Assembly: GCA_019155205.2 (NCBI GenBank)
Contig: JAHNZQ020003146.1
Span: 850,686-914,685 of the forward strand
Reading direction: 5' to 3'
DNA from: Gracilaria vermiculophylla
Lineage: Eukaryota; Rhodophyta; Florideophyceae; Gracilariales; Gracilariaceae
Length of the DNA stretch: 64,000 bases
The stretch's first letter is position 1. Every line of letters starts with the position of its first letter. The position numbers and the translations under genes were made by a program. This document shows positions 21,067 through 31,425 of the stretch, one piece after another. Below the pieces are notes generated by a model. That model was not told where the DNA came from and did no database searches. It worked only from the letters and a program-made list of their open reading frames with translations.

Positions 21067-21619
21067 CGTGGTACCATGAGTTCTTATTTCTAGGTGGTAG
21101 TGCACAAAGTTCGTTGGGAGTTTTTGTTGACTCCAAAGGCGCAAGTTCCTAAAGGTGGTCTCCGTTCATCGCTGTCACGAGCCGGGGGATTTTTGAAAAG
21201 GATCCGCAAATACCAAGAGGAGAGTAGGGTTCACTGGGCAGACAACGCTCCTACAGGCGCTACTACGAGCCGACCTGGGGATCCGCGGCTTACAGACCTT
21301 TGGAATGCTTGAAGAGAGTCTCCAACCGGAAAAATAGACGTAGACTCAAGGATAGTTGCTTTACCTCCCCAGAGGTGGAGCTCGACCGGCAGATTAAGTA
21401 TCAAGCTGGGAGCCCGCCTCGACAGGTCTCAATACTTTAGTAATCACCTGCAAAATCTAACTAAAATAAATCTAACTTCTACCGTTCCTCAAGGGTACTG
21501 TAGTGCAAGTGGGACGAGGTATGCACCACGTAGCTCAGTTAATAAAATGCGAGCCCTCCTCAGGAATATCCCGTGGTTAAGCCACACCACCATATCACCT
21601 TAATGTCCACTGTAATAGA
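21067..21619 (-). repeat. Diverged LTR copy
   Basis: A 553-base copy of the LTR family, sense minus, with several differences from the others (for example CCACTGTAATAG at the sense-5' end). No target duplication is visible and no internal sequence is attached. Confidence 0.7.
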
Positions 21620-21821
21620 ATGACAGCCCTGATAAGGTAGTTCTCGTGTGCCGTACGATGCGCGGCGTGAAAAATTCTCAAAAGGCCCCCACCATGCATT
21701 CGTGTTAGTGTAAGCGGCTCGTATATATCCTCCACCGCGAGACTTGATTTCCAACCGCTTGCTATACATGTACTCGCAACAAATAATGGAAATAATTAAA
21801 CGCATCTACATAGGTACCCTT

Positions 21822-22215
21822 TACCTGTGAGTAAGAAATTCGGGGTTATCAGTCTCTCGCTACAAATGTAGGCTTTATCTCCTCCAATTCAGAACTCTTG
21901 TCGTAAACCTTGCTCTTCTAAATACGTACCCAAGCTGAATAACGCGTGCATCAAAGTCTCGTCAGCTGAAACTGGGCAGCGTGCCGAATAGCTACGAAAT
22001 ATGTATGATCAGTCTACCAAGGCTTGCACAGGTAAGGCAAAGTATCTTTTGCGGCAGTAAAAAAAGCCAGGATTGAGGTATCTTTCTGGCTCTCGAGCTC
22101 GAATAGAGATTCCATCCAAGGCCCCAATGCAACCCGTTGGTAGACTTGCTGGTGACCGAAAACATTTGAAGTCTTCTGAGAGCTTGTGAAATTCGGCGAA
22201 TGTGTTCGGAGCCCC
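21822..22215 (-). pseudogene. PIF/Harbinger transposase fragment
   Basis: On the minus strand one frame reads PTGCIGALDGISIRAREP, FFYCRKRYFALPVQALVD and later IGGDKAYICSERLITP. These are the first catalytic Asp (LDG), the YYNRKG-like strand and the second catalytic Asp (GGD-AY) of PIF/Harbinger transposases. TGA stops at 22009-22011 and 21889-21891 interrupt the frame; the C-terminal Glu motif was not found. It is a different copy from that at 23542. Confidence 0.65.
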
Positions 22216-23013
22216 CCCGGGAGTCTAAAAACGTTTATCAAAACCAAACACGTCTCGTAATGAATTTCATACACTGTTGATCCTCAAATTCGAAAATTTA
22301 CAATGATATCGAAGTAACTGGCGTCAACAAGCATGGGTAGCGTTATCGCTACTCCCATATCCGGTGCAATTGTCGTTCGCTTGGATCGTATGCCCATGGA
22401 TTGATTTTTGCACACAGCATGTTCAAGTTTGGTCCATAGCCTTGAAAATGGGCTTTTGCTCATGAGAAGTGCTTTTCTGAAAGTAGTCAGATTTTATATC
22501 GGTGCATGCTGCCTGAAATTCACACTCTATCTAAAGAGAAGCTCTAAATGAAGAAAACAGCTTGACTACATGTGGGTGCAGCTTTTGAAGAATATTTACT
22601 GCAACTAGCACAGAAAAAGCCGTAGCATGTGCAAAGTGACTGTCCTTGCTTTTGAGCACATCGGAAAAGTCGTTATTCATTTTTTGTGCCCAAAATGACC
22701 AAGGAATAGAGTTATATCGTTTAGAGCGTGGTTTCAGTATTAAAAAGAACGTTGGGCGCGTTGCGACCGTCTTTAATGCCAGCCAAGACCTTCAGAAGGT
22801 TCACTGTGGACCTGGGTGGCAAATAAGGCTGCTTTCTGCTTGGCTGATAGCAGAAATTATCATATAAATCTCAATAAAGCACACAAATTAATGTGCTTGT
22901 TCGGAACGGCCCTGATGCGACCCGTGCAAAATTCGGACTTTCAGTCAGTCCGTTGTGTAACACGTGTACACCACACACGAATGAATTGCTTACAGTATTT
23001 TTTCGGGCGAGGT
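22216..23013. other. No recognisable gene
   Basis: A 73-codon frame at 22646-22867 shows no motif. Otherwise AT-rich sequence. Confidence 0.4.
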
Positions 23014-23016
23014 TAA

Positions 23017-23043
23017 GGGCCGTTCTATGACTTTGTTTACGCG
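23017..23043 (+). repeat. Left terminal inverted repeat of a Harbinger-type element
   Basis: GGGCCGTTCTATGACTTTG and onward to 23043 matches, with one mismatch in 27, the reverse complement of 31057-31083. Both are bordered by TAA on the outside (23014-23016 and 31084-31086), the 3-base target duplication typical of PIF/Harbinger elements. Confidence 0.6.
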
Positions 23044-23541
23044 AAAATTGTGAACGAAGAAATTATAATGTTTGGAATCTTGTCCAGTTTTCAGTTCCAT
23101 GCAAATAAAAAGGACCAATCTGGACAACACAGCTTCATCCGATGACAGAGACCATTCATCCTTCTTTCGTTGACCATGGTTAACTACAATCTTTCCGCAA
23201 CTACTGTTAGTTTCCTTCTCGAACTCCAAGAACATGCATTACGAAACAACAGAAACCAAAATGAGAGGCGACGAAAAACAGCATTGTGCGCTCATCATCT
23301 CATTTGAACTGCAATACATGCCATACTGTCTGCGGCCGACGACCGGGCGCTTCGCTCTGTAATTCCGGGAACGGCTTTCGATGCAAAATCTCATATGAAA
23401 TCTTTGTCCTGGTCTATGTTCATGCGAAAGTGTCGTCTTTATAAATCTCATTTTCATTTGCTTCTAAACAGGTTGAAAACACATTTACTGCGAAAAAAAC
23501 ACAGTAAATCTAACGTAGCCTGCTCTTCGTAACCACCAGTA

Positions 23542-24456
23542 ATGTTGTTGGTCACAATCCGACTTTTAGCTGAAGCAAGCTATCTAGATGTTTCTTGGCC
23601 GTACGGAATTGGATGCTCATCAGTATACCACGTCTTTTCAGAGACACTCTGTTCTTTTAATTTAAGGTTGCCTTCGATACACTTTCCACAAACAGCAGAA
23701 GAACGCCGAGGACGAGCAAATCTATTTCAAAAGCTACGAAGCACTCCGTTGGATTGTGCCTGCGCAGCATTTGACGGAATAGCCATCGAAATACGTTGCC
23801 TATCCTTGCAGGATGCGCCAGATCCCATGAAGTATTACAATTGCAAAAAAGTTTTTGGTCTTTGTGTTCGAGCAGCTTTGCAAGCTGACTACAAGTTTTC
23901 GTTTATTTCGGCTAGACATTCTGGTGGCACGCATGATTCAACTGCATTTAGTATCACGAAACTGTTTTCTTTACTACAAGGCGACGATGTACCTCGTTGT
24001 GCTTCCGTAGTAGTGTGTGAAGCACACTCTAACAAACCAAGAGTCCTCACGCCCTATCCAGGTCGTAATTTACCACCAGCACAGTATTCTTTTAATGCAT
24101 ACCATTCACATGCCCGTTTTTGCGTTGAACAAGCATTCGGAATGCTGATTTGTCGTTTCGGAATCTTTTGGTGGGCTATTCGCTACTCATTGCGTCAGAC
24201 GACGTTGATGATAATGGTGGCCTGCAAGCTGCATAAAATTGTGATTGATTGCGCGAACGAAAATGTATATGAGTTCATTCCTCATCATAAGCATAACCAT
24301 GTTACTGGTGGTCCAGTCATTCATCTGCAAGATGTGTTACATACGAAGAGAGATAAACTGCGTGCCAGAAATCGGGCAAGAGAGACATCTACTTTGAGAG
24401 ATGAACTGGCAGAACGTTTTCAGGCACTTGATTTTGTGCGAAGAAGGGCTCTCTAA
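23542..24456 (+). CDS. PIF/Harbinger-type transposase
   Basis: The 304-residue frame carries a DDE nuclease fold of the Harbinger type: AFDGIAIEI (first Asp), YYNCKKVFGLCVRAA, GGTHDSTAF, RVLTPYPG and FCVEQAFGML (catalytic Glu). The second catalytic Asp, normally in a GD-x-(A/G)-Y motif, is replaced: the sequence reads VCEAHSNKPRVLTPY, with Glu 35 residues before the final Glu. This probably weakens or abolishes activity. The N-terminal region is short for the family. The tail is basic. The frame has no stops, so decay is recent or it is under some constraint. Host-derived HARBI1-like proteins are an alternative, but the surroundings favour a transposon. Confidence 0.75.
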   Translation: MLLVTIRLLAEASYLDVSWPYGIGCSSVYHVFSETLCSFNLRLPSIHFPQTAEERRGRANLFQKLRSTPLDCACAAFDGIAIEIRCLSLQDAPDPMKYYNCKKVFGLCVRAALQADYKFSFISARHSGGTHDSTAFSITKLFSLLQGDDVPRCASVVVCEAHSNKPRVLTPYPGRNLPPAQYSFNAYHSHARFCVEQAFGMLICRFGIFWWAIRYSLRQTTLMIMVACKLHKIVIDCANENVYEFIPHHKHNHVTGGPVIHLQDVLHTKRDKLRARNRARETSTLRDELAERFQALDFVRRRAL

Positions 24457-25310
24457 CCTTTGGTTTCTTTTCACACGATACGATGTCACCTTCCATCCCC
24501 TCGTCCCTCGTTCTTTACCTGTTGGTTTTATGTTCATTGAAAATGCCTCGCTGCTAGTGCAGCCCCGTGCAATGCGACGTTGGTCTTCATGCGACTCATG
24601 TTGGAGGTGTGAAATATGTGCGGCTTGACGAACACGTCTACCAGGTTGTCTGCGACGGACTTCGGCAGCAGGCCCCGCATAGCCAGCAAACATTCCACTA
24701 GGAAAATGTACTCACTTGCGACAGATGGGTTGCTGGTCGTCCATTGTGCCGTAGATCCTGGTCTTCTCAATCAGGTTCAACAGGTCGGGGTTGTCGACGG
24801 TGGCATCACGCTCCGGGAGGACGACGGAAATGTTGGAAAGCGGGATGATTTGGTGGTCGGGCGTGTTGGCGAGCTGGTTTCAGTGCGATGTTTATGTATG
24901 TACGGCATGGATGCGTAGTACAAGGCGACGGCGGCCTTGCCGTACACCATGGGGGCGGAAGCGTGGGGCGTGGGGGTGTGGGGGCGTGGGGGCGTGGTGG
25001 AGGTATGCAAACGGATACGGAGCGGAGGCAGAGGAGAGTGCATGCGGGGAGGGGTGGTAGGCGATGTAAGGTGGCTGCGGCGGCTCCGCGTACGGGTCGT
25101 TGTAGGGTGATTGGAAGTACTGTGGGGGAGCTGCAGCTGGCACGGGTTGATGGTGGGAGTCGGTGGCGGTGCCGAGGGGGGTCGGTGTCCAGTGAAAAAT
25201 CATGCTCTGCTTGCCAGGGACCGTACGGCTGGGCGGAATTATGCCGCGGGAACGGATGGTCCGGTTAGTGGTAGTCCTGCACGGCGTACGCGATGACATG
25301 CATGAGGAGA
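24457..25310 (-). pseudogene. Possible gene fragments, Pro/Tyr-rich then globular, unrecognised
   Basis: On the minus strand, from about 25300 downward, there is a Pro/Tyr-rich segment (QYFQSPYNDPYAEPP), then in another frame MVYGKAAVALYYASMPYIHKH, then NISVVLPERDATVDNPDLLN and IEKTRIYGTMDDQQPICRK, which ends at a good donor-like GTGAGT (near 24715). A further frame reads MRGLLPKSVADNLVDVF. The frame changes mean introns or decay. No family was recognised. It lies inside the putative Harbinger element and may be a captured host-gene fragment. Confidence 0.3.
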
Positions 25311-25388
25311 GTGGTTCTGCTGGGGATAGAGGTGGTGGAGCAGGCAGGCCGGGACGGGCGTTCGACGGGAAATAGCGGGTAGAGACGT

Positions 25389-25410
25389 GGGGGGGGGGGG
25401 GGGGGGGGGG
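25389..25410 (+). repeat. Run of 22 G
   Basis: An uninterrupted G tract starting at 25389. Length is likely to vary and to be prone to assembly error. Confidence 0.8.
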
Positions 25411-25649
25411 CGGGACGCTTTTATAAGAAAGCTGCGCAAAGCGACGGCAACACGGATTGTGATGCGGCTATGCCACACCAAGGGCTGCATGGAGCATCGA
25501 TGACGTGGAACACGCACTGGGCGTGTACATGTTTGGCGGCGCTTCGCAGCGCAATATTTTAGGCGCAATACACCAAGAGAACGCGTGATCGCCCCGGCGC
25601 TCTATCCTGTCATTGCAATTGCCTCACGCGCCGCATATTCCACGTATGC

Positions 25650-26360
25650 CGTTAGCACCGCCGCCAAACCTGCGCACTGCCACCCCCTGCCACGCCCCTG
25701 CAACAATGCAACACCGCACCCCCCCACCACAGCACCGCTGTGCAGCCGCGCCGCGCCGCCGCGCCGCCGCGCCGGCGCACCACCACATCTTCGTGCTGTT
25801 GTGCCGCCGAACAGCTGCGCCGACGTGCCGCCCTGCCGCCGCGCTCTAACACCACGCACGCGACGTGCTTCGTTTCACACCACGCGCACTACCATTCATT
25901 CGCCGCGCCGCCGCTTTACACCGCGGCACTGCGACGTCACCACGCCACCGCACCGCCACACCGCCGTGCCGGCATGCCACTGAGCTGCGGTGCTGCTGTA
26001 CCGGCCTGACGCCACTCTGCCCCGCTCCTTACGACGTGGGCGCCACGGGGCACCGCGTGTATTACCACTCTTTCGCTCCGCTGCGAAATCATTGCGCAGC
26101 CGCACTGCCGCGCCGCCTACACCGCGTGCGTCACTGCAGACAGCACGCATTGGCACTCTTCCGACCCGCTTTTGCACCACCGCGTTGCCGTGCCGCCGCG
26201 CCGGCCCACCGCCACGTCGCCGCGCCGCCGCGCTGCTACGCTGCGTACGCCGCTCCCCCGCATCGCGGAACTGCTGCGCCGCCACGCTGTCATGCCTCGG
26301 CGCCGCTGCGGCGCCACTCCACCGTGTCGCCGCGTTGGCGCTCGGGCAGCTTCTGCGCCA
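25650..26360. repeat. GC-rich low-complexity region of CGC/GCC words
   Basis: About 700 bases built from short words such as GCCGCGCCGCC and CGCCACG. All six frames stay open for long stretches and encode Ala/Arg/His/Pro-rich strings, the mark of biased composition rather than coding. The surrounding DNA is AT-richer. Confidence 0.6.
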
Positions 26361-26628
26361 CTATACGTGCACGTGATGGGTGTCATTTTGGTGCCCTGGT
26401 CTCTGCCAGTCGTGATGAGTATTGCGCCGCTGAAGAGCGCCAAAACGTATTTGCCGACCTGTCATCGCCATCGAGCTTGTGCAGTCCAATCTCTGTGCCG
26501 CCTCTCTTTCCTCCAATCTCCGTGTCACCTCTCCCGCTCCCAATCACCGTTCGGTCGTCCATCTCACCCAAAATCTGTTCAACTCACCTGCCAGTTTGCC
26601 ATTTCGGAAATGTTCGTCTCAGTCTTTG

Positions 26629-27183
26629 TGTAGTACTGTCAGTTATTCTTTTGAGGTAGTAGAGCACAACGTCCGTTAGGAGTTTTATTGACTCCAAAGG
26701 TGCCTGTTCCTAAAGATGGTCTCCGGTATTCGCTGTCGCGAGCCAGGGGAATCCTTAAAAGGGGATCCGTAAACACCAAGCTGAGGGAAAGGTTCACGGG
26801 ACTAACAATGCTCCTACAGGCGCTGCTTTGATGCAACCTGGGGATCGGCCGCGTAGAAACCTGACGATGATAGACGAGAGTCACCAACCGGAAAAATAGA
26901 TGAAAACTCAAGGGTGCATGTTTTTACTTCACTAGAGATGGAGTTCCATCGGCAGATTAAGTATCAAGCCGAAAGCCCGCCTCGGCGGGTCTCACTACTG
27001 TAGTAATTACCTGCGTAAAACAATTAAAATAAATATAAATTCTACAGTCCCTTAAGGATACTGTAGCGCACGCGGGCAGAACTATGCACTATGTGGCTCA
27101 GTTAATAAAACACGAGCCCTCCTTAGGAGTATCATACCATTAGGTCACACCACCATATTTGCCTCAGAATCCACTGTACTACA
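26629..27183 (-). repeat. Solo LTR with 5-bp target duplication CTTTG
   Basis: A 555-base LTR, sense minus, with TG...CA ends. The flanks are CTTTG at 26624-26628 and CTTTG at 27184-27188, a perfect target-site duplication. No internal sequence remains. Confidence 0.85.
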
Positions 27184-27247
27184 CTTTGCCACTCCACCTC
27201 CGCTGGTACACTCCTGCGCTCCACCGTCGCTGTGCCCACGCCCCAAA

Positions 27248-28026
27248 ATGCAAAGCAGGGTCGCCATGAGCCCCGAGCCGCTCACCGACAACCTTCCGCT
27301 CAGCCAGCAAGCCCCCCAAATTCATCGCTTGCTGCAGCAAGAAATGTCAGGGCAGTGGCATAACCTGGAACTCGTTACCTTCGAGAACTTCACGTCCTCC
27401 GTCGTCCTCTACTGTATGGGTACCATCTTCACCAAGAAGTACTCGGAGTGCTACCCCGCTGCGCGTTTCTACGATGTTAATCAAGTTGTTGCCCAGGTGC
27501 AGCACATGTGCAGAGATTGCGCTCTGGCTGCCTTCCACTATGACTCCAGTCCCTGGGCCGTCAACGTGCAGCTCTACTCCAGATCGGTGGCCAACTTCAC
27601 GTCGTACACGACACTGTTCAACCCACAAAACTGCATCCTGGGGCCAGAGCTTTTCAGCGGTTGCCACCTGACTCACATGTTTTACACACCCAAGAGGGCG
27701 TGTCTTCCACCAGCATTTAATTTGAGAGTCTGACGTACGCGGCTCACCCGCACACGGGCTGCATCGAATACGACGACCTCGAGCCTCGCGGCAGCGCATG
27801 CCGAACGTATCTCATCATTTCGGGTGGCAGTGCGTACGCTCGCAAATTGGAAAACAAACGCTTCGCCCAGGCTTCAAATGCAAGCAAAGCTTACTTGCTG
27901 ATAAACATGGAGCACATTTACGTCCTGTTCACCTCGGAAGTTGCCGACAGCCCGTTTGAGTACGCAGACGTCCTTCCTTCCACAACGAACAATAATGTCA
28001 ACATTCGTCATTCAAAGCTCACATGA
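27248..28026 (+). pseudogene. Serine hydroxymethyltransferase pseudogene (N-terminal half)
   Basis: The frame 27248-27733 follows the SHMT N-terminal half closely: LELVTFENFTSSVV (for the LIASENFTS motif), IFTKKYSECYPAARFY (for the TNKYSEGYPGARYY motif), WAVNVQLYSRSVANF, GCHLTHMFYTPKR. It then shifts frame and continues as YLIISGGSAYARKLE, NMEHIYVLF and ADSPFEYADV to a stop at 28026. It is broken by a frameshift near 27700 and a TAA at 27718-27720. The PLP-lysine motif (THKSLRG) has degenerated to a Asn-rich string without the Lys, and the C-terminal half is absent. SHMT makes glycine and one-carbon units from serine; this copy cannot. Confidence 0.8.
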
Positions 28027-28935
28027 CCACCTCAGCCTGGGCAAACTTGCTCAATAGCTTTCGAATAACACCCTGCAGTAAAGCCTTTTCCTCTTCCATA
28101 GTCGCCTATGGCTGCATCTCTTCCGCTTCATTCAACGCTTGTAATGTTGTTCTCGTAGCTCTAGATACTGCATCCATTTCTTCGAATGAACGCTTTCTAC
28201 TTTTTATCTGCATCCACACCCCATCAGTCTCACGTTTTTCAGATTTTAAGGAGGATATCAGAATTTATACGCCAATAATAATTATATCTCTCGAATATTC
28301 ACTCCGTCTTTTTCTCGCATGGTGTGGAACGTGCCGACGATGAAATCTACTCGGAGATATACCATCACCGACACCTTCTTCGCACTGCACATCGCTACTC
28401 AACGCAAGAGTGGCCAATGGTTGCAATATTGTTTTAACTTCTAAGTATAAATAATCATACATATTGTGAGGCTAAACTTCGGCTAGAAACGCAAACGCAT
28501 CTGGATATCTGGATCTCCTTTTCCGAAAGCTTCAAAGAGAGCCACGCATGTACCATAAAGACACCTAAACTCCCCAAATTTTCGTTTCAGCACACCCCCG
28601 TCTCGAACATGTAGACAATGTGCTGGATCAATAAAACGGATACCATCTCGAATGACTCCACCAGCTCGCACTGTGTTTGCAGCAGATTGACATTCCAAAT
28701 AATTGTAAAGTGAAGCAATTGGTCCAGACCAGGGATCTTCAGGTTGCTGATCAAACTGTTATCTAAACAAGGAGCGCATAAGGTTTTCACGCATAACCTG
28801 AAGTGCAACGCCCTTCTGGGGGATTTTTCATGACTTAGTCGGTACTTGCACTCCGAAGAGGTATGGTTATTTTATGATGATTAGCGCAACGGTTGGCCGC
28901 TGAGGGGCACGCCGGACGGCCCGGTAGCACACGTC
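28027..28935. other. No recognisable gene
   Basis: Minus-strand frames at 28483-28698 and 28587-28808 look weakly protein-like (DGIRFIDPAHCLHVRDGG) but match no family I recognise. Confidence 0.35.
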
Positions 28936-29490
28936 TGTAGTACAGTGGCTCCTGCGGAATTATGGTGGTTTGGCCTTAAGGTATAATGTTCCTAAGGAGG
29001 GTTCGTAATTTATTAGCTGGGCCACGTGGTGCATAGTATTGCCCGCGTGCGCTACAGTATCCTTAAGGTACGGTAGAATTTATTATTTATTTTAGATATA
29101 TTATGCAGGTAATTAGCACAGTAGTGCGACCTGCCGAGGCGGGCTCCCGGCTAGATATTTAAGCTACCGGTTGAGCTCCACCTCTGGGGGAAGTAAAGAC
29201 AAGCACCCTTGAGTCTTCTTCTACATTTTCCCGTTGGAGTCTCTTGTCTACTCACGCAGGTTTCTAAGCCGCCGATCCCCAGGTCGCATCATAGCAGCGC
29301 CTGTAGGAGCATTGTCCGCCCAGTGAACCGTCCCCTCCGCTTGGTGTTTACGAATCCCTTACAGAATTCCCCCGGCTCGCGACAGCGGATACCGGAGACC
29401 AACTTTAGGAATACGCGCCTTTAGAGTCACTAAAAACTCCTAACGGACGTTGTGCTTTACTACCTCGACAGGAGGGCTGACAGTACCACA
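28936..29490 (+). repeat. 5' LTR followed by primer-binding site
   Basis: A 555-base LTR, sense plus, ending GTACCACA at 29490. The next bases ACTGGTCTCCCGACTTAG and onward to 29550 repeat, in reverse complement, the internal sequence beside the LTR at 1040-1592. This is therefore the 5' end of a second copy of the gag-bearing element, cut by the assembly gap at 29551. Confidence 0.75.
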
Positions 29491-29550
29491 ACTGGTCTCC
29501 CGACTTAGAAGGTCACAGTTCCTAAAGGATTCGCACAAGTCGCAGCAGAA

Positions 29551-29650
29551 NNNNNNNNNNNNNNNNNNNNNNNNNNNNNNNNNNNNNNNNNNNNNNNNNN
29601 NNNNNNNNNNNNNNNNNNNNNNNNNNNNNNNNNNNNNNNNNNNNNNNNNN
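29551..29650. other. Assembly gap (100 N)
   Basis: Exactly 100 N just inside a retrotransposon 5' end, so the internal part of that element may be collapsed here. Confidence 0.95.
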
Positions 29651-29715
29651 CGACAACGTCGGTACAGTAAGAATGCATGGCATTGCTGGACAAATTAGAT
29701 ATTTTACTCAGAAAA

Positions 29716-30134
29716 TGTTGGGCGGCGCGCCGCACTGTCAGGGTGGCGCGCCAACTGCAATATATATAACCCGCTACAGCGGCTGCCCAGTAAACCCTAT
29801 GACGGCCCCAAGAGGGTTGTGGCTCTGAACTTTTCCGCCTCCGGCGTCACTCACCGCTGCTGCGTGTTAGCACCCGTTTGCACGGCAGTTCATCCCTCCC
29901 TCGAGACTTAGAGAGTGTCACCACAACTTTTATCTATCCTATACCGACATTGTCGTGTACTCGCTCCAGTATTGGGCCCTGTTTTTGTTGCTCTTTTCGT
30001 CCCGTGCCCACACACCGGTGGACATGCTGTCGCTCCGGGTACCTACCGTACCCTTCACTCAGGCTTGGTCGCGAGACTCCGTACCGATCACCCGTGTTTC
30101 CTACCGCTTTAATGGAGGAATCTCGTATTCAACA
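29716..30134 (+). repeat. Candidate short LTR of another family
   Basis: The 419-base stretch starts TGTTGGGCGGCGCGCC and ends TATTCAACA, giving TGTTG...CAACA termini. It contains ATATATATAA (near 29760), as in a promoter-bearing LTR. No second copy, target duplication or convincing primer-binding site was seen. Confidence 0.25.
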
Positions 30135-31056
30135 CTCTAGGTAACCGCCTGAAAGGCTGCCCTCGATCTTACAAATCGGCTTCGCCGTGGCACGCCCCGA
30201 GTGGCTCTGTTTGCTTTGCTACCCTAGAAGGGGAAGATTTCGAACGTCTTCGTGGTGTTTTCCCGCCTTTGGCGTTGCATTACATAACCGTCACAAAATT
30301 ATCACTAAGCACATGCAACAAACGACAATACTCATCAGCTTCAAACACAGGCTGTTTTTCAATTTTTTGAGCCGTCCAATATCGTGTTGACGGTATTTGT
30401 GGTGTTGCAACTTAAACCATACACTGCTTGATAACCAGTGTGTCACTTCTTATGTATTAAATATCTTCCATACCGCTTGACTTGCGAAATATTCTTTCCG
30501 TTGATGGTTTCAGTTGCTTAGCCCAGTTACTATCGGCATCTACATACTGAGAGTCATGAAGAAGCGAGTTGATCTGTTTCCATAATATTGACCATTAAAC
30601 CATTTTTTGTGCTACCAAAAGCTATTTGATAGCTAGAAGAGCATTATGAGCGCCAAAAATTTTGAGATGTCGCAAAATACTTTTGCATCTTTGGTTGTCA
30701 ACAGCAGCAGTGCTGATTAATATTTGTGCTTCCTAAACTGTTCTAGATGCCGTGAAAATGATGACTTTGAATGTCTTCTTGTTGGCTGTGGGACTGTGTT
30801 TCTGCATGTGAATATCGCGGTTATTTTGATTATGATGCATTAGAACTCACGGCATGGGCTACGGTATCTTCTTTTTTCTGCAGCAAGACAATGATCGAAA
30901 TGGTATTACACAACAAAGAGTATTCTGATGAGATCGATTATTGAAAACATGACTGCGGAAATTTCGTGGCTGCAGACGGAAACGAAAAGCGGAAACCGCG
31001 GTTTGCAACATGTCAACATTTTACTGGTTACAGGTGGGTTTCCAGTTTCTCGTTTC
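30135..31056. other. No recognisable gene
   Basis: AT-rich sequence with only short frames, up to the right inverted repeat. Confidence 0.45.
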
Positions 31057-31083
31057 CGCGTAAACAGAGTCATAGAACGGCCC
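31057..31083 (-). repeat. Right terminal inverted repeat of a Harbinger-type element
   Basis: This is the reverse complement of 23017-23043 with one mismatch in 27, followed by TAA at 31084-31086. See the left copy. Confidence 0.6.
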
Positions 31084-31425
31084 TAAGGTTCTCAGTCTAA
31101 AAGGGCATGGCCGTCGACCACTGACATGTTGCATGACTACATGACGCCCACGTGCGCACCACAACGCACCCGCTCGCTGCGCCACATCGCACCCGCTCGG
31201 AACGCTATAACCCTTCGCTTTCAAATATTGCAAGCCAATGGAAGGTGCCTATGTGTAGTAGCCGTCCATGAGCGGCCAATCAAGCGGCGCGCCGTTGCGA
31301 GCGTGTGAGGTATATTGTATGTGCTGCGCTCCGATGAGTGCCGCCCTTCGTCAATAGCGCGCACCGTCCACCTGAGACCCTATCCCGCCCACGCCCGTCC
31401 TCTTCCCCGAGCCGCTGCCGCCGAA

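Noticed and set aside
25585..26659. Frames of up to 264 codons on both strands
   Set aside because: All come from CGC/GCC-rich low-complexity sequence; every frame is open and no protein-like pattern appears.
27347..27799. A 150-codon minus-strand frame
   Set aside because: It is antisense to the SHMT pseudogene, whose sense identity is clear.
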